64,000 nt of DNA from Phlebotomus papatasi. Its lineage: Eukaryota; Arthropoda; Insecta; Diptera; Psychodidae. Made by a program: the position numbers and the translations under genes. The notes beneath the pieces were generated by a model, which did not search any database, was not told the DNA's origin, and was given only the letters and a program-made list of their open reading frames with translations. Shown piece after piece: positions 1-11,200 of the stretch. The stretch spans positions 52,152,712-52,216,711 of the forward strand of contig NC_077224.1 of assembly GCF_024763615.1 (NCBI RefSeq). The letters are read 5' to 3'. Positions within the stretch are counted from its first letter, which is position 1; each line of letters opens with the position of its first letter.

Positions 1-476
1 CATAATAATAATAAAGACACAAAAAATGCCATCTAAATCCGTCTTTCCCAAGGCATTCGTAATAAATTCTGGGAATAAAAGAGATGGGGTTGTGAGTAAT
101 AAATAAATGTAGAAGAATTATCTGTGTGTATTATATGTAAGTAATAAAAACACCTTAATTGCTTCCACGAGTTTCAAATACCTAAAACACCTGGAGATTG
201 CAAGAGTTATTTTAAGGTCCAATGAATTGATACATCAAATGAATGGCCCCAAAGTTCGAGGTGGAATGCAAAAAGACACATATATAGAGATGGTAAATTG
301 AAATGGTGATGGCTTGTAAGCTATAAGATGTGTTCTTCTCTTAAATTGTATTCTGTCTTTTTCGTCTTGCACGAAATTTCTCCCCGGTAGGAATTGTATC
401 GGTGGAGTGATCATGTAAGATAGCGCCCGTTCGAGTGAAAGATGCTACAACTTATGCTTTATTTTTCTCCTTTCAG
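1..476 (+). other. Non-coding sequence, presumed intron before the zinc-finger exon
   Basis: No coding stretch was found. The segment ends in a pyrimidine-rich splice acceptor (AG at 475-476), so it is probably the 3' part of an intron of the zinc-finger gene that follows. Confidence 0.5.
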
Positions 477-518
477 TGTAACACCGATAGACCAGGAGGA
501 TAAATGTGGTGCAGTTAG

Positions 519-1805
519 ATGTCTGTGAAGCATTTGAGTTGTGTGGCAAGAGAGGAATCCAACACAACAGCATTTGAATGGTTAGTGAAGATGCGAGAAA
601 AAGATCATTCGCCCCGAAAAATGCTCCCAAGTCCGAAGCAGGGGGCCGTTTATCCCCTGCTCGGCAGCAATTTATCATTTTCATCGCAAATTCCATACGA
701 TTTATCTCTTGGAAGTCGTTCCTCATCATCAAATCTATTGCTACAGCAAAATGAATCGCAACATGATCAACCACTTGACCTACGGGTTGATCATAAGAAG
801 ATTGCATTCCATTGCACCACTAATCGGGTTGAAGATGAAAATAGCAATGTCATCATTATGGATCAGCGATCCATGAGTCCCATCAATAACAACAATAATG
901 ACGACAATTGCAAAACAACCAATAACAACAACAGCAGCACCTTTACCAGCAAAGAAGAGCTGCGGATACCGAATTTACCCTGTCACTCACCGGCATCGCT
1001 ATTTCCATCCCCTACCACCCTCCATCCACTCATGTTGGAAGCCATGGCGAAAGCAGCCAGAATTCCTCTACACTACCGCAGTCCGTTTGTCTCACCACGC
1101 CCACCGGCGCCCTTTGACCTCCTGAGACCCAAGCCTGAACTCTTGTCTAGCCTGCCGCAACTAATATCCCCAACAGCGCCCCAGCCCAGTAATGGTGATA
1201 GTCCTGCTCTGGGCAATTCCCTTCCACATCCGGGCAAGAACAAGGATCGGTATGCGTGTAAATTCTGCGGCAAGGTCTTTCCCCGATCCGCCAATCTCAC
1301 GCGCCACCTACGAACGCACACCGGTGAACAACCCTATAAGTGCAAGTACTGCGAACGTTCCTTCAGCATATCGAGTAATCTGCAACGGCACGTCCGTAAC
1401 ATCCACAACAAAGAGCGCCCCTTCAAGTGTGCCCTGTGCGAACGGTGCTTCGGGCAACAGACCAATCTAGACAGGCACCTCAAGAAGCACGAAGCGGACG
1501 CTGTATCTCTCGGTCTAGGCTTCGATGAGCGCCTGAGGAATGCAAGACGCTCAACGAGAGGCCTCACGGATGACTCCTATTTTGAGGAGATACGCTCCTT
1601 TATGGGAAAAGTCACACAACTGCCGCTGTCACTGCGAACAGCCAACCACCCACCAGATGCCCACTCATCGCGGAGCTCCTCGTCCTCGGAGCCCGTATCT
1701 CCTAAGTCGATGCACGCCCACGAGGACACCGGCGAGCAGAATAACAACTCCACGGCGAGTAGCAACAACAATCACATCAGTGACGATCATGTGCAAGTTA
1801 CCTGA
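519..1805 (+). CDS. ham: Hamlet/PRDM3-16-like C2H2 zinc-finger transcription factor, 3'-terminal exon
   Basis: The 428-residue reading frame ends at a TGA at 1803-1805. It carries three tandem C2H2 fingers at about residues 245-267, 273-296 and 302-324. The linkers are TGEQP and NKERP, and finger 1 reads YACKFCGKVF..SANLTRHLRTH. This is the hallmark of the C-terminal finger triplet of Drosophila Hamlet and vertebrate EVI1/PRDM16. A PLDLRV motif at residues 85-90 is a CtBP co-repressor docking site, also typical of this family. The stretches between are low-complexity (poly-Asn, poly-Ser, Pro-rich). In flies Hamlet is a nuclear factor in neuronal fate and dendrite choice; that role is inferred here. 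The N-terminal finger cluster is absent, so upstream exons lie outside the window. The start is uncertain: an in-frame TAG at 516-518 directly precedes ATG 519, and the acceptor at 475-476 does not lead into this frame. A downstream acceptor (for example AG at 517-518) or an alternative first exon is needed. Confidence 0.85.
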   Translation: MSVKHLSCVAREESNTTAFEWLVKMREKDHSPRKMLPSPKQGAVYPLLGSNLSFSSQIPYDLSLGSRSSSSNLLLQQNESQHDQPLDLRVDHKKIAFHCTTNRVEDENSNVIIMDQRSMSPINNNNNDDNCKTTNNNNSSTFTSKEELRIPNLPCHSPASLFPSPTTLHPLMLEAMAKAARIPLHYRSPFVSPRPPAPFDLLRPKPELLSSLPQLISPTAPQPSNGDSPALGNSLPHPGKNKDRYACKFCGKVFPRSANLTRHLRTHTGEQPYKCKYCERSFSISSNLQRHVRNIHNKERPFKCALCERCFGQQTNLDRHLKKHEADAVSLGLGFDERLRNARRSTRGLTDDSYFEEIRSFMGKVTQLPLSLRTANHPPDAHSSRSSSSSEPVSPKSMHAHEDTGEQNNNSTASSNNNHISDDHVQVT

Positions 1806-2053
1806 CCTTTTTTTCACGCTCGCCTCAGACGCGTCTCTCTCGCTATCCTTGCCACTCCTACCCCACTAATCACCTGGGTTCTTAGCATCTCGATCCATTT
1901 ACTAGTGATTCATATCATTACAACCCGAAACACTAAATTTATCCGTGAGGAAAAGACACCGAAATTGACTTATAGAATTTTGATTTAAATGTTAACCCTT
2001 CAGTTCAGTTTTATTAATTATTTTTTTAATTTTTTTTTTATTTTTTTTTTGTG

Positions 2054-2472
2054 TAGGATAAGTGTGCCAAATTTCGGCCAGCTTGCAATTTCGGCCACTT
2101 TTTTTGTTCCTCGAATTTCCATGAATTTTAGATTTTATGTTACTCTAGAGATTATGCAATGCAAAAGAATAACAAAAAATGTAGCTTCGACAAACGAGAT
2201 GACGTGAAAAAGATATTTGAAGAATTCCCGAAGGGCAAGGAACTATGACAAAGAAGGTGGTCGAAATAGGGCACCAAAGCTATGTCTAATTCTAAAATGT
2301 ATTAAGAATGATTTTCGAGTGAATAAAGGCGGTAAACTCTTTGCAAGGTTCCAAGCAACACTCTTACAAAAGAAGAATAAAAAAAATCAATTTGTATTTA
2401 AAATATTACATTTCAAACTTAAGACTTTGACGCTTGCATGCAACTATGCCGAAATTTGGTACACTTACCCTA
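2054..2472 (+). repeat. MITE family 'TAGGGTAAGTGTGCC', copy 1
   Basis: The left end is close to TAGGGTAAGTGTGCCAAAT and the right end is its inverted complement (ACACTTACCCTA), about 419 bp overall. Internal sequence matches copies at 16077-16456, 37882-38314 and 49612-49925. No coding capacity is seen. The TA at the ends fits a Tc1/mariner-type non-autonomous element; the superfamily is inferred. Confidence 0.75.
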
Positions 2473-2823
2473 ATAAAAACCAACTTTGTAAAATCATAAA
2501 GGTAAAGTCAATAACTTTACTGTAACTCCCCTTAAGAAACTCTTCTTTTAATACAGGAATGAAATACTCGAAGAATTTCGTATATCAAAAAATAAGCCAC
2601 GCCCAGAACTTCATCAAAAAAATTATCCACACCCACACGCTCAAAAATCCTGACCCTCATTTTTTTGGATTTAATTTCTATTCTATTAATTTCTATTTAA
2701 TTTCTCGAAAAAAAAACATTTTTCTTATTTAATTTTCTAGGGAGTGGTTGGGGAGGGGCCTTTTATTGACAGCTTAAGCTTTCAGGATCACTCGCAAAAT
2801 TAGGTTTAGGAATCATTTTGCTA

Positions 2824-3088
2824 ATGGCTCCGGCACACCTTTTAGATCAGGAAAATTTCATAAAGTCGAAATTCGCATCTTTTTCTTTCTCAAACCTAAT
2901 TATGACTATCTCACTCTTTCGCATTCTTCTTTTTATTCTTTTAAACGTCATAACAAATTAAATTTAGCACAATTGAATTTGAAGTGCGAATGAGCGAGAT
3001 AAAAATACGCAAAACGTTTGAGAAAAAAAAAGGGATGTGAATTTTGATTTTATGAAATTTTCCTGATCTGAAAGCTGTTCCGGAAACA
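2824..3088. repeat. Palindromic MITE family 'GGCTCCGGCACACC', copy 1
   Basis: Long terminal inverted repeats: the left arm starts ATGGCTCCGGCACACCTTTT and the right arm ends with the complement (..GAAAGCTGTTCCGGAAACAT). Arms are about 90 bp around an AT-rich centre, about 265 bp in total. The same family recurs near 5778, 6801, 7440-7922, 55927, 56300, 61768 and 63380. No open reading frame. Confidence 0.8.
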
Positions 3089-3107
3089 TAAGTGATTTTA
3101 TTTTCTT

Positions 3108-3342
3108 ATGGCGCTGGCACACCTTTTCAATTGAGTGAATTTCAACAGATTGAAATTTTACCTCTTACTCTTTCAAAGTGAAATCAGATATAAGGTGTCT
3201 CTTTTTGTCAAATGAAATTTGAAATTGAAATTGGAATTTCAAACTTTATCTTAGTGAATTAAACTAGTAACTTTATAAACTAAACTTTATTTTAGTGAAT
3301 TTTTATTTCATTTATAAATTGATAAGGTGTGCCAGCGCCATT
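3108..3342. repeat. Palindromic MITE related to the GGCTCCGGCACACC family
   Basis: The ends read ATGGCGCTGGCACACCTT and AAGGTGTGCCAGCGCCAT, an exact inverted pair of about 18 bp. The element is about 235 bp and lies only 20 bp from the previous copy. Internal sequence differs, so this is a subfamily. Confidence 0.75.
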
Positions 3343-3975
3343 AGTACCAATTTATGTAATAGATAAAAAACAAAACAAATTTTAATTGTATGACTCTGAT
3401 GACTATTGTCAGGGTTATTGGTGACACTTAAATTATTCTAAATATAATAGCAAATACTGAACCAGGATCTCATTCACTTCAATTTCCTGAAATGAAATGT
3501 AACTTTGATTGTGGGCGTGGCATGTTCTTGATAGCTTAGGCTCTAAAGTCCTTTCCTGGATTGAATTTTGCAATAAAATACTACCAAGTGATAAAAAATG
3601 AAAAATAACAAATTCAGTCAGTTAAAATTTGAGTTGAAAATCTCTAAAAAGGGCGTGGCTAAAAATTTTTCATACGACGAATTTGCCTAAAAGCCTTGTC
3701 TCGTATCTTTCGCAATGCAATAGTATTCTCCATTCCGAAAGATTATGAAAAACTTGGTTTTACCTAAATGTAGTAGAATGTAGGTACTGAATCCAGATCT
3801 CAAATTTTCATTTCTGATTCTTTAAAAACAAAATCTTTTTTTTTAATGTTCTACGGGGGCGTGGCGTATTCTTGATAGTTTGAATTTTCAGGACATCGCC
3901 TTGGATTGAAATTTAAGAGTAATTGGCTATCAAGTGAAATACTTTTTGAACAAAGAAATTGCACATTTATTTAAG

Positions 3976-4208
3976 TAGGGTCGAAGGAACACCTATTCGA
4001 CAGAGAACCCTTATTGACACTTTTGCCAAAATGTTGAAATTTATTTAATGCATCCAATAAAATCTAAGTAATATTACTTTTTTTCATTAATCTGCGTTTT
4101 TCGATAAGGATAAATGTTAGAATTTCGTATTCCAATTGGTACAGAGTAGGGTGTCAATAAGTCCTGACACGAGTTCTTAAAATACCAATAGGTGTTCCCT
4201 TAACCCTA
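3976..4208. repeat. MITE with TAGGGTYRARGGAACACCTATT termini
   Basis: The left end TAGGGTCGAAGGAACACCT and the right end AGGTGTTCCCTTAACCCTA form imperfect inverted repeats of about 22 bp around 190 bp of AT-rich sequence. Both ends carry TA, as expected of a TA-targeting element. Only one copy was recognised in the window. Confidence 0.65.
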
Positions 4209-5777
4209 ATTGAGTAATGAAGGGGCGTGGCCTAAATTTTCTCATCGGTAGAATTTCTAGAAGAGTCATACTTCTCATGCTCTTCTGCTATGTTGTGATC
4301 TTTTTTTATTAAAAATAAAGTGAAATTAAATTTCATATATATTTTTTTTTCAAATTAATTCTAATATTCTAGGATTGCATAAGAACCCAAACTAACCCTT
4401 TCTTTTCGTTCAACACTTTCTTTAGACCTTAGCGCAAATGATGAAGTGAAAATTAATAAAAACGAACGTACAATATTAGAATAACTCGTGTTAAAAATGT
4501 ATTATCTATTGTAAAGATTTGATTTAGTAAAAAAAACGAAGAGTGAAACATTCCTATATAGTGTAGTATTGTAATTATTTCAATGTAAATTAAATTTCCC
4601 CAATTTCCGTGATTTTCCCTCTCAAAAATCCAAATGAAAGGGATCAAAAGTTGCACAGAATATTCCAATTAAATGTGTTAATAGAATTGTTAGAAGAGAT
4701 GAACTTTTCTGAAAAATTACCTGCTATTTTTGTAAAAAAAATAAATAAAATAAAAAACAGAAAAATATCATTAAATTAGCGATGCAAAAAATTGTAAATA
4801 GATTTTTTGTAAGTACTGTGAATAGAACCATGTAAGTAGTGTAGATTTATAAGAAAATTATTTGAAAGAATTGAGCAACAGAATACTCTTTTGGGATTAT
4901 TTCATACCAAAGTCATTTTTTTCGCTTTAGATGGTGACAATATTTGGAATTAAAATGAAAAATTTAGGGCAAGAAGAAATAAATTATTCCTCAATGGACG
5001 AATCCTAGTGACTTTAGTTACCGTGAATTTCCTTCACCTACTTCACTGCCGTTAACTATAGCGAAAAAAAAACATTTAGAGAGAAAAATAGATAGATTGA
5101 CAAAACAATAAAGAATGAAGGTCTATTTTGTATCACGCTTATCACAAGCAAATTTCGTCCCAGTTTTCATCCTATTTGTGCAAGTTGAATCACATTTGCA
5201 TGACAATTGCAAAAACGCTTTAGAAATAACCACGAGAATATGAACAATTGCACAGCAAAGAGATGTTTTTAGTGAATTTCCAATGCACTATTTTGCAACT
5301 TATCCACTGAATTTGTTAGAAAAGAATATCTTCTGCATTTATCACCAATAGAAGAGCATACAATCTAAAGCACTCTGAAATAATCCACAAGACAAAATGC
5401 GAAAGTTTTTCAAAATTTTTTACTTTAATAAGAAAATTGTAATTCACATGACCTGTAATTATGACAAAATTTGTAACATAGACGCAAAAGAGAGAATGTT
5501 TTCTTCATAGAAAATTAATATATTGATTTAATAGTTTAAATAGAATTAAATAATTTTTTTTTGTAAAATTACAACTTAAATCTTGTTACCATTTTTTACA
5601 TAGAAAAACAGCACAATTATTTTTTTTGTTTATAGAAAAGAAAACATGACAAATTTCTACGTAATAAAATTTTGATATATTGAAAATTTTTATTTAATTA
5701 TTCTTTTCTTGTTGGTTGCTGCATAATTAACAGTATTTTGGCTAAAATGGTAAGTAAAAATTCAAATTTGCTCAGCA

Positions 5778-6024
5778 ATGGCTCCAACATACCTTTCAGA
5801 TCAGGAAAATTCACATCCCTTTCTGTCTTAAAAGTTTTGCATACGTCTATCCTACTCTTTCACACTTATCTTTTTCTTTTGAATGACATACTAAATTAAA
5901 TTTAGTTCAGTCTAATTTTGAATCCAAAAGAGTGTAGTAGACTTATGCAAAACTTTTTATAAGGAAAGGGACACACATTTTAATTTAATGAAATTTTACC
6001 GATCTAAAAGGTATGCCGGATGCT
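5778..6024. repeat. GGCTCCGGCACACC MITE, copy 2
   Basis: Starts ATGGCTCCAACATACC and ends GGTATGCCGGATGC, with the family's internal blocks (CTTTCTG.., ATTAAATTTAGTTCAG) in between. Confidence 0.75.
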
Positions 6025-6800
6025 TAAGGATTATTAAGAAAAAATGATTTTATTAAAAAAAAAACAAGGTCAATTTTGGTCAGTAGATTTTTCTTTGCCA
6101 AAAATAGATTTTGTTCATTGTAGAATATCAATATTTAACAGAACTAAAAATCAGTGAAAATCAATCTTAGACAGTTTGTAATTAATTTCGGTCAGTCAAA
6201 TACTTCTGCGAACTAAGAAATCGATTTTCGCTGGTCAAAAGTCAAATTCGTTCAGTAGTAAATCTATATTCAGTCAAAAATCATATTAAAGAGTTTATAT
6301 ATTGATCAATTTTCGCCAGTCAAAATTCGATTAACAATTAGTAAAATTTGAAATTTCGGACAGTGAAAAATAATGAGTTCTGGACAATCAAAAGCGAAAA
6401 GTGGGGCAATTTGGAGCCATTACCAAATAGAAACACTTGAGATTTCTAGACTGTCTCAGATCGGCAAGGAGGAAAAACGAGAAAATAAAAACAGATCACA
6501 AAATAAATAAAAAGGAAGAGTAAAAGGGAAAGGAACAGCTTTTCTTCATGTTTTTTTTTTTCTTTCGCATATCTAAAACTGTGCAGTAATCTCAAAATTC
6601 CGAAATGAAAATGATTCGAAATTACCCCATTTTATTCCAATCGTTTTTGGCTAGTAAAAATCTATATTGGTAAAACAAATCCCAACGAAAAATAGCTAGG
6701 AAAAATCGATTTTGCTTAGGAAAACTATTAATATCGACAAAGGAATATAATAATAAAATTTAATCACTGGAAAATCGGTTTTAGCTCCAGAAAATTGGTT

Positions 6801-6915
6801 AATGGCTCCGGCAGACCTTTTAGATCAGGAAAATTTCATGAAGTCGAAATTCGAATTCCTTTCTTTCTCACACGCTTTGCATGTGTCTGTCTCATTCTTT
6901 CGCAGTCTTCATCTT
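6801..6915. repeat. GGCTCCGGCACACC MITE, single left arm
   Basis: Begins AATGGCTCCGGCAGACC and follows the family arm for about 110 bp, then matches nothing. The right arm is missing, so this is a truncated copy. Confidence 0.65.
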
Positions 6916-7439
6916 TAAGTATCTAATGCCTTCTTTTTTTGTAATTGGGAAAAATATATCTATAAATTTAAAAAAAATATTGAGGGAAGTACCATCAACG
7001 ATTATCTTCAGCAATAAATTAATTTTAGGTAGTTAGAAAACCAATTTTGTTCTGTGCATAATCATTACTCAACCAAAATCATTTTTTATATAGATTGCAA
7101 TCGATTTTTAACTGAAGAAAGTTTTGTTCTGAAGAATTTTAATATTACTGAACAAAATTTTAATGAGTTCTTTTACTTAGACAAAATCAATTTTTAAAAC
7201 TAATAAAATCAATTTGCTTGACCGAATTTTAAATAACCGATATAAAATTGAATTTAGTTAGTTTTTGTTAGTAAAAATCCTAATTTCGTCTAGAAAAATA
7301 AATTTTGTCCAGTGCATAAGCGAAGCTCAACCGAATTCGATTTTTTTTACCGATTACTATTGATTTCTTACTGACGAAAATCGAATTCTTTTATTGATCT
7401 ATTTTAACATTCCTCTATCAAATTTTTGAAAGCTGTCTT

Positions 7440-7922
7440 TAAATCTCGGACATACTTTTAGTACAGGAAAATTTTATGAAATCGAAATTCACAATCCCTT
7501 CATTTTTAAAACTTTACTATATGTCTATCCTTCTCTTTTGCACTCTTCTTCTTCTTCTGAACATCATACCAAATTAAATTTAGTTCAGTACAATTTTGAA
7601 TCTGAAAGAGTTGGATAGATTTATGTATTTTTTTGAGAAAGAAAGCGACGTGAATTTTGTTTTCATGAAATTTTACACACCTTTTAGATCAGAAAAATTT
7701 CATGAAATACAAATACACATCCCTTTCTTTTTCAAACTTTTTTCATATGTCTATCTCATCCTCTCGCAATCAAATTTCTGTTGAACTAAATTGAAATTAT
7801 TGTGATATTTAAACGAAGAAAAAGAGTGAGAAAGATTGGAACAAACAATGCAAAACTTCTGAGAAAGAATGAAATGTCAATTTCAATTTCATGAAATTTT
7901 CCTGATCTAAATGGTACTGGAG
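7440..7922. repeat. Two fused GGCTCCGGCACACC MITE copies
   Basis: The first copy runs from about 7440 to 7675. Its right arm breaks off at CATGAAATTTT and the text continues directly with the left arm of a second copy (ACACACCTTTTAGATCAG). The second copy ends near 7922 with GATCTAAATGGTACTGGAG. Confidence 0.7.
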
Positions 7923-8187
7923 TCATTACTGATCATTTTAATTTTTTACTGACAATTCTGAGCAAATTGCTTGCCATAAAAATTTTATTCAATTTTATTC
8001 TTATACATTAGTCATTGTCATTAGTAGTATTGTAAATTTTACAAAATATCCGTTGCTCTTCAAATACAATTTGCCTACATTTAGGCTTTTTGAGCAAAAT
8101 TCCATTTGAAATGTTACAGTCGTTGCAGATGGTTTGGTATAAATTTTCTGTTCAGCATCCTGCCTCAATCTTCAGAGATTTCCAATT

Positions 8188-8193
8188 TTATTT
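8188..8193 (-). terminator. Poly(A) signal of the GalNAc-transferase gene
   Basis: AATAAA on the minus strand, about 25 bases past the stop codon at 8218. This implies a very short 3' UTR. Confidence 0.6.
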
Positions 8194-8217
8194 GGAATTT
8201 CTTATCACATTGTAGAG

Positions 8218-11200
8218 TTATTTCCATGGATGTGGTATAAAAATCCATGATTGATCGAGTTGTTGGCTGCATTTCTCAATGACTGGTTCATTTTTCTGTG
8301 CAGCATGCAGACAAAAATTTGATACTTTGTGTATTATCTTGAGTTTAGCAGGATCATAGAGCCACGACTGACGAACAGTATCTGAGCATGTTATAAGTCT
8401 AACCATTGTGGAGTTATTGGTTGATTCTGCAGCTTTCTCCGAGGCATCAATGCATAAATTTTCATCTGTAATTATCTTACCCTCTTTAGTCACCACAAAC
8501 ATTTGCGTGAGTGAATTCTGTGGAATTGTTTCGCAAAGCTCAAGTGTTGCCTGGCCAAATTGGTTGAAAGCACCATTAGATGCGGAGCGCATTAAGCAAA
8601 GCACATTCTTGTAATCTCCATCCAAGAGATTATGCAATTTGTCAGTATTGTTATTTATCAATCGTATTAAATTCATCCAATAGCCTCCACTTCCACTCAC
8701 TCTACTCCCTCTCAGGAAATTCTTATACGCCACGTACAATTTACTTCCAGTTGCAATTTGCAGAATTCTGCCGAAAAATCTGTCATCTGTCGGGAAAAAG
8801 TGCTGTGGCCAGACTTCTGTTAAGTACCACTCGAAATCCCTACACTTCAGTGTACTTCGTAAAGCTAAACGATCAGTCACATTTTCAAATTTGCCAATTC
8901 GTGAGGCCACTGAATTAAATTTGAAGAAAAACTCTGACCATTCATCCATCCACACAAGAGCTACACGAGCTAGATTCTTATTGAGTATCTGGAAAGAGAA
9001 CATCAAATTCTAAGTAGAAAAATAAATATTGTTCTTACTTCTATGACCTAATTTGTAAAGTGCAAATTACTTCAAAATCGAAAGATTTCTTTTGATCCTC
9101 AACTTTGCGAAATACTAAAAAAATACGGAAACTTTTCTATTCAATTTCTTTTTGAACTCAGTTTGTTGTTTAATATGAAAGCCGTAGCATTTACTTTATC
9201 TTTGATAAATTACTGTGCAATAATTTACAGTGTTTCTGCACTATCCGATGTAATTAAAAATAAAAGTTTAATAAATCAAGATGATTTTGCTCCTGGCATC
9301 CCCTTCAGATTTCCTTTTCAAAAAAATTCCCTTAGTCGAATATTTAATAATACTGAAGGACAAGAAAATCCACTGGGAAAATCAAACACTATCGATGATT
9401 CACCAGGGAATTGCTTAGAAAAGTATGGATTAATCTGCAGAGATTGCCATTCAATTATGGTAAGTATTATGTCAAAATTGGTTTTAAAGGATATAATAAA
9501 AAATAGCTAATCTGCAGCTTTACCTCTTCCGCTATAGGGGAAAGTACCCATGCTTTACTTTACACGGTTTCAAGCTTCATAATGACTAAAAATTTTTCCT
9601 ATGATTTCGATTAAACGTGACTAATCGCACCCACATTTTAAAAAGAAAGAAAAAAATTCCCGTTTTACAGATCGTACTCAAAGACAGAGCAGTTATTAAA
9701 TCGTCTTTTTTTCTACTTTTCACCGTTCTGAAGTTTAAACGGTAAAAGATATTAAAAACAATATCTCCGTTCAGACGTTTTTTCTGTCCCTCAATCCCTC
9801 CAAAACCTTTAAAAATTGGCACAAACGTTTACAATGATTCTCAAATATGTTTTAGGGGAAGTTCAGACGAACATTTCGTCCAAACATACCTTTGACTAGA
9901 AAATTCGCCATTTTGAATTATTGAAAGTGAAGTCAACACCACTTTGGAGAGGCCATTTTTCAACCGATTTGGTTAAATTTGGATTTTTTGGAAAGGTATT
10001 ACAATCTCAAATTCGGCTATTAAAAATAATTTACGGAAGGCTCTATCTCGTGAGTTCCAGCATTCCGTAAAGCTGGGACGCTTTGCCATCTCTTTAAAAT
10101 ATTATAATATTGCGTAGTTACATTTATACAGTAACATAGGAAAGATTTAGTCATTCTGAAGCTTGGGATCGTGCAAAGCATGGGCATTTCCCCTACTTGA
10201 AAAAAAGCTTTAAGATACACACAGAAAAATGGAAAATTCTTAAACAGAAACACCCACGAATTTAATTTCAAATCCCATCCAATGAATGCCAATGCCCTAA
10301 TTCTAAATCCTTGATCATTTAATTTTAGTTGCAATTTGCAAATCTGTAGACATTTTTCATTTTCCAGCTAATGCTGAACTTAAGTTCCCGATCTCTTAAC
10401 TTGAAAGAGCTAGGGATTTTAGCTCATTTTTTTCGCTCAGAGCTTCTAAACTTAAACGCCTCGGGGATTCACGTCCAATTTAATTTCCCAGGATCTTATA
10501 TATTCTTAAATTTAGAGTCAACATTTTTCTGTGTGTACCAATAGTTTAAATTTGCAGAAAGTTAAAGTTTTTAAAAACGCCTCTTCATTAATAATTTTTT
10601 TCCTTCCATATTTATGACAAAAAACAAACCACTAGGAATTCAAAATAGGCAGTAAAAAATAAAAAAAGAACAGTAAAATATTTAATTATGGTTAGTAAAA
10701 AACGTAAATCTTTACAAAAATGGGTCTAATTTATATATTTAATATTTAAAATTGTTGCAGATGGAATGAAAAGCCCTTTATTTTCCCTTTGCCAAAATTT
10801 GAATGATAATATCACTGTTTCAATTTTTTTTTGTTACTGCTCAATTTTAACTTTTTACTGCTCATTAGCACAATGCCTATATTTATTAGCTGATATCGTA
10901 TAATTTTTAGAGATATTTTCTTAATTTTTGTAAATCTAAAAGTAGTAAAAAAAACAGGATTAGAAAGCTGATTGGCATTCAAATAAAAATCCCTAATTTT
11001 AAGGAATTAATGTTCTCTAAGTTTAATGAAGCAAATATTAAGGTAAAGCTCTAGTCGAAATAACGAAATTTTTAACGTTCTTTTTTTTATTTTAATATTG
11101 TTTGCACGGATCATTAATTTTTTTTTTCTAATATTAAAAATTTTTGGGTGAACATTATCACAATGTAAAGAGTGATACTCCCTACGTATCAAAAAAAATT

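Larger units (their letters stand above)
2595..4260. repeat. Diverged repeats around a GGGCGTGGC word
   Basis: The word GGGCGTGGC recurs near 3513, 3651, 3856 and 4223 and in reverse near 2598. It is followed by similar text such as 'ttcttgatagctt' or 'aaattttctcat'. This looks like an old, eroded series of dispersed repeats. Other elements have inserted into the same span. Confidence 0.4.
1806..8187. other. Intergenic region between the zinc-finger exon and the GalNAc-transferase 3' end
   Basis: No convincing coding sequence was found in about 6.4 kb. The span is AT-rich and filled with inverted-repeat elements listed separately (2054-2472, 2824-3342, 3976-4208, 5778-6024, 6801-6915, 7440-7922). 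The rest is low-complexity sequence with short recurring blocks such as 'gtcagtaaaaatc'. Confidence 0.6.
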
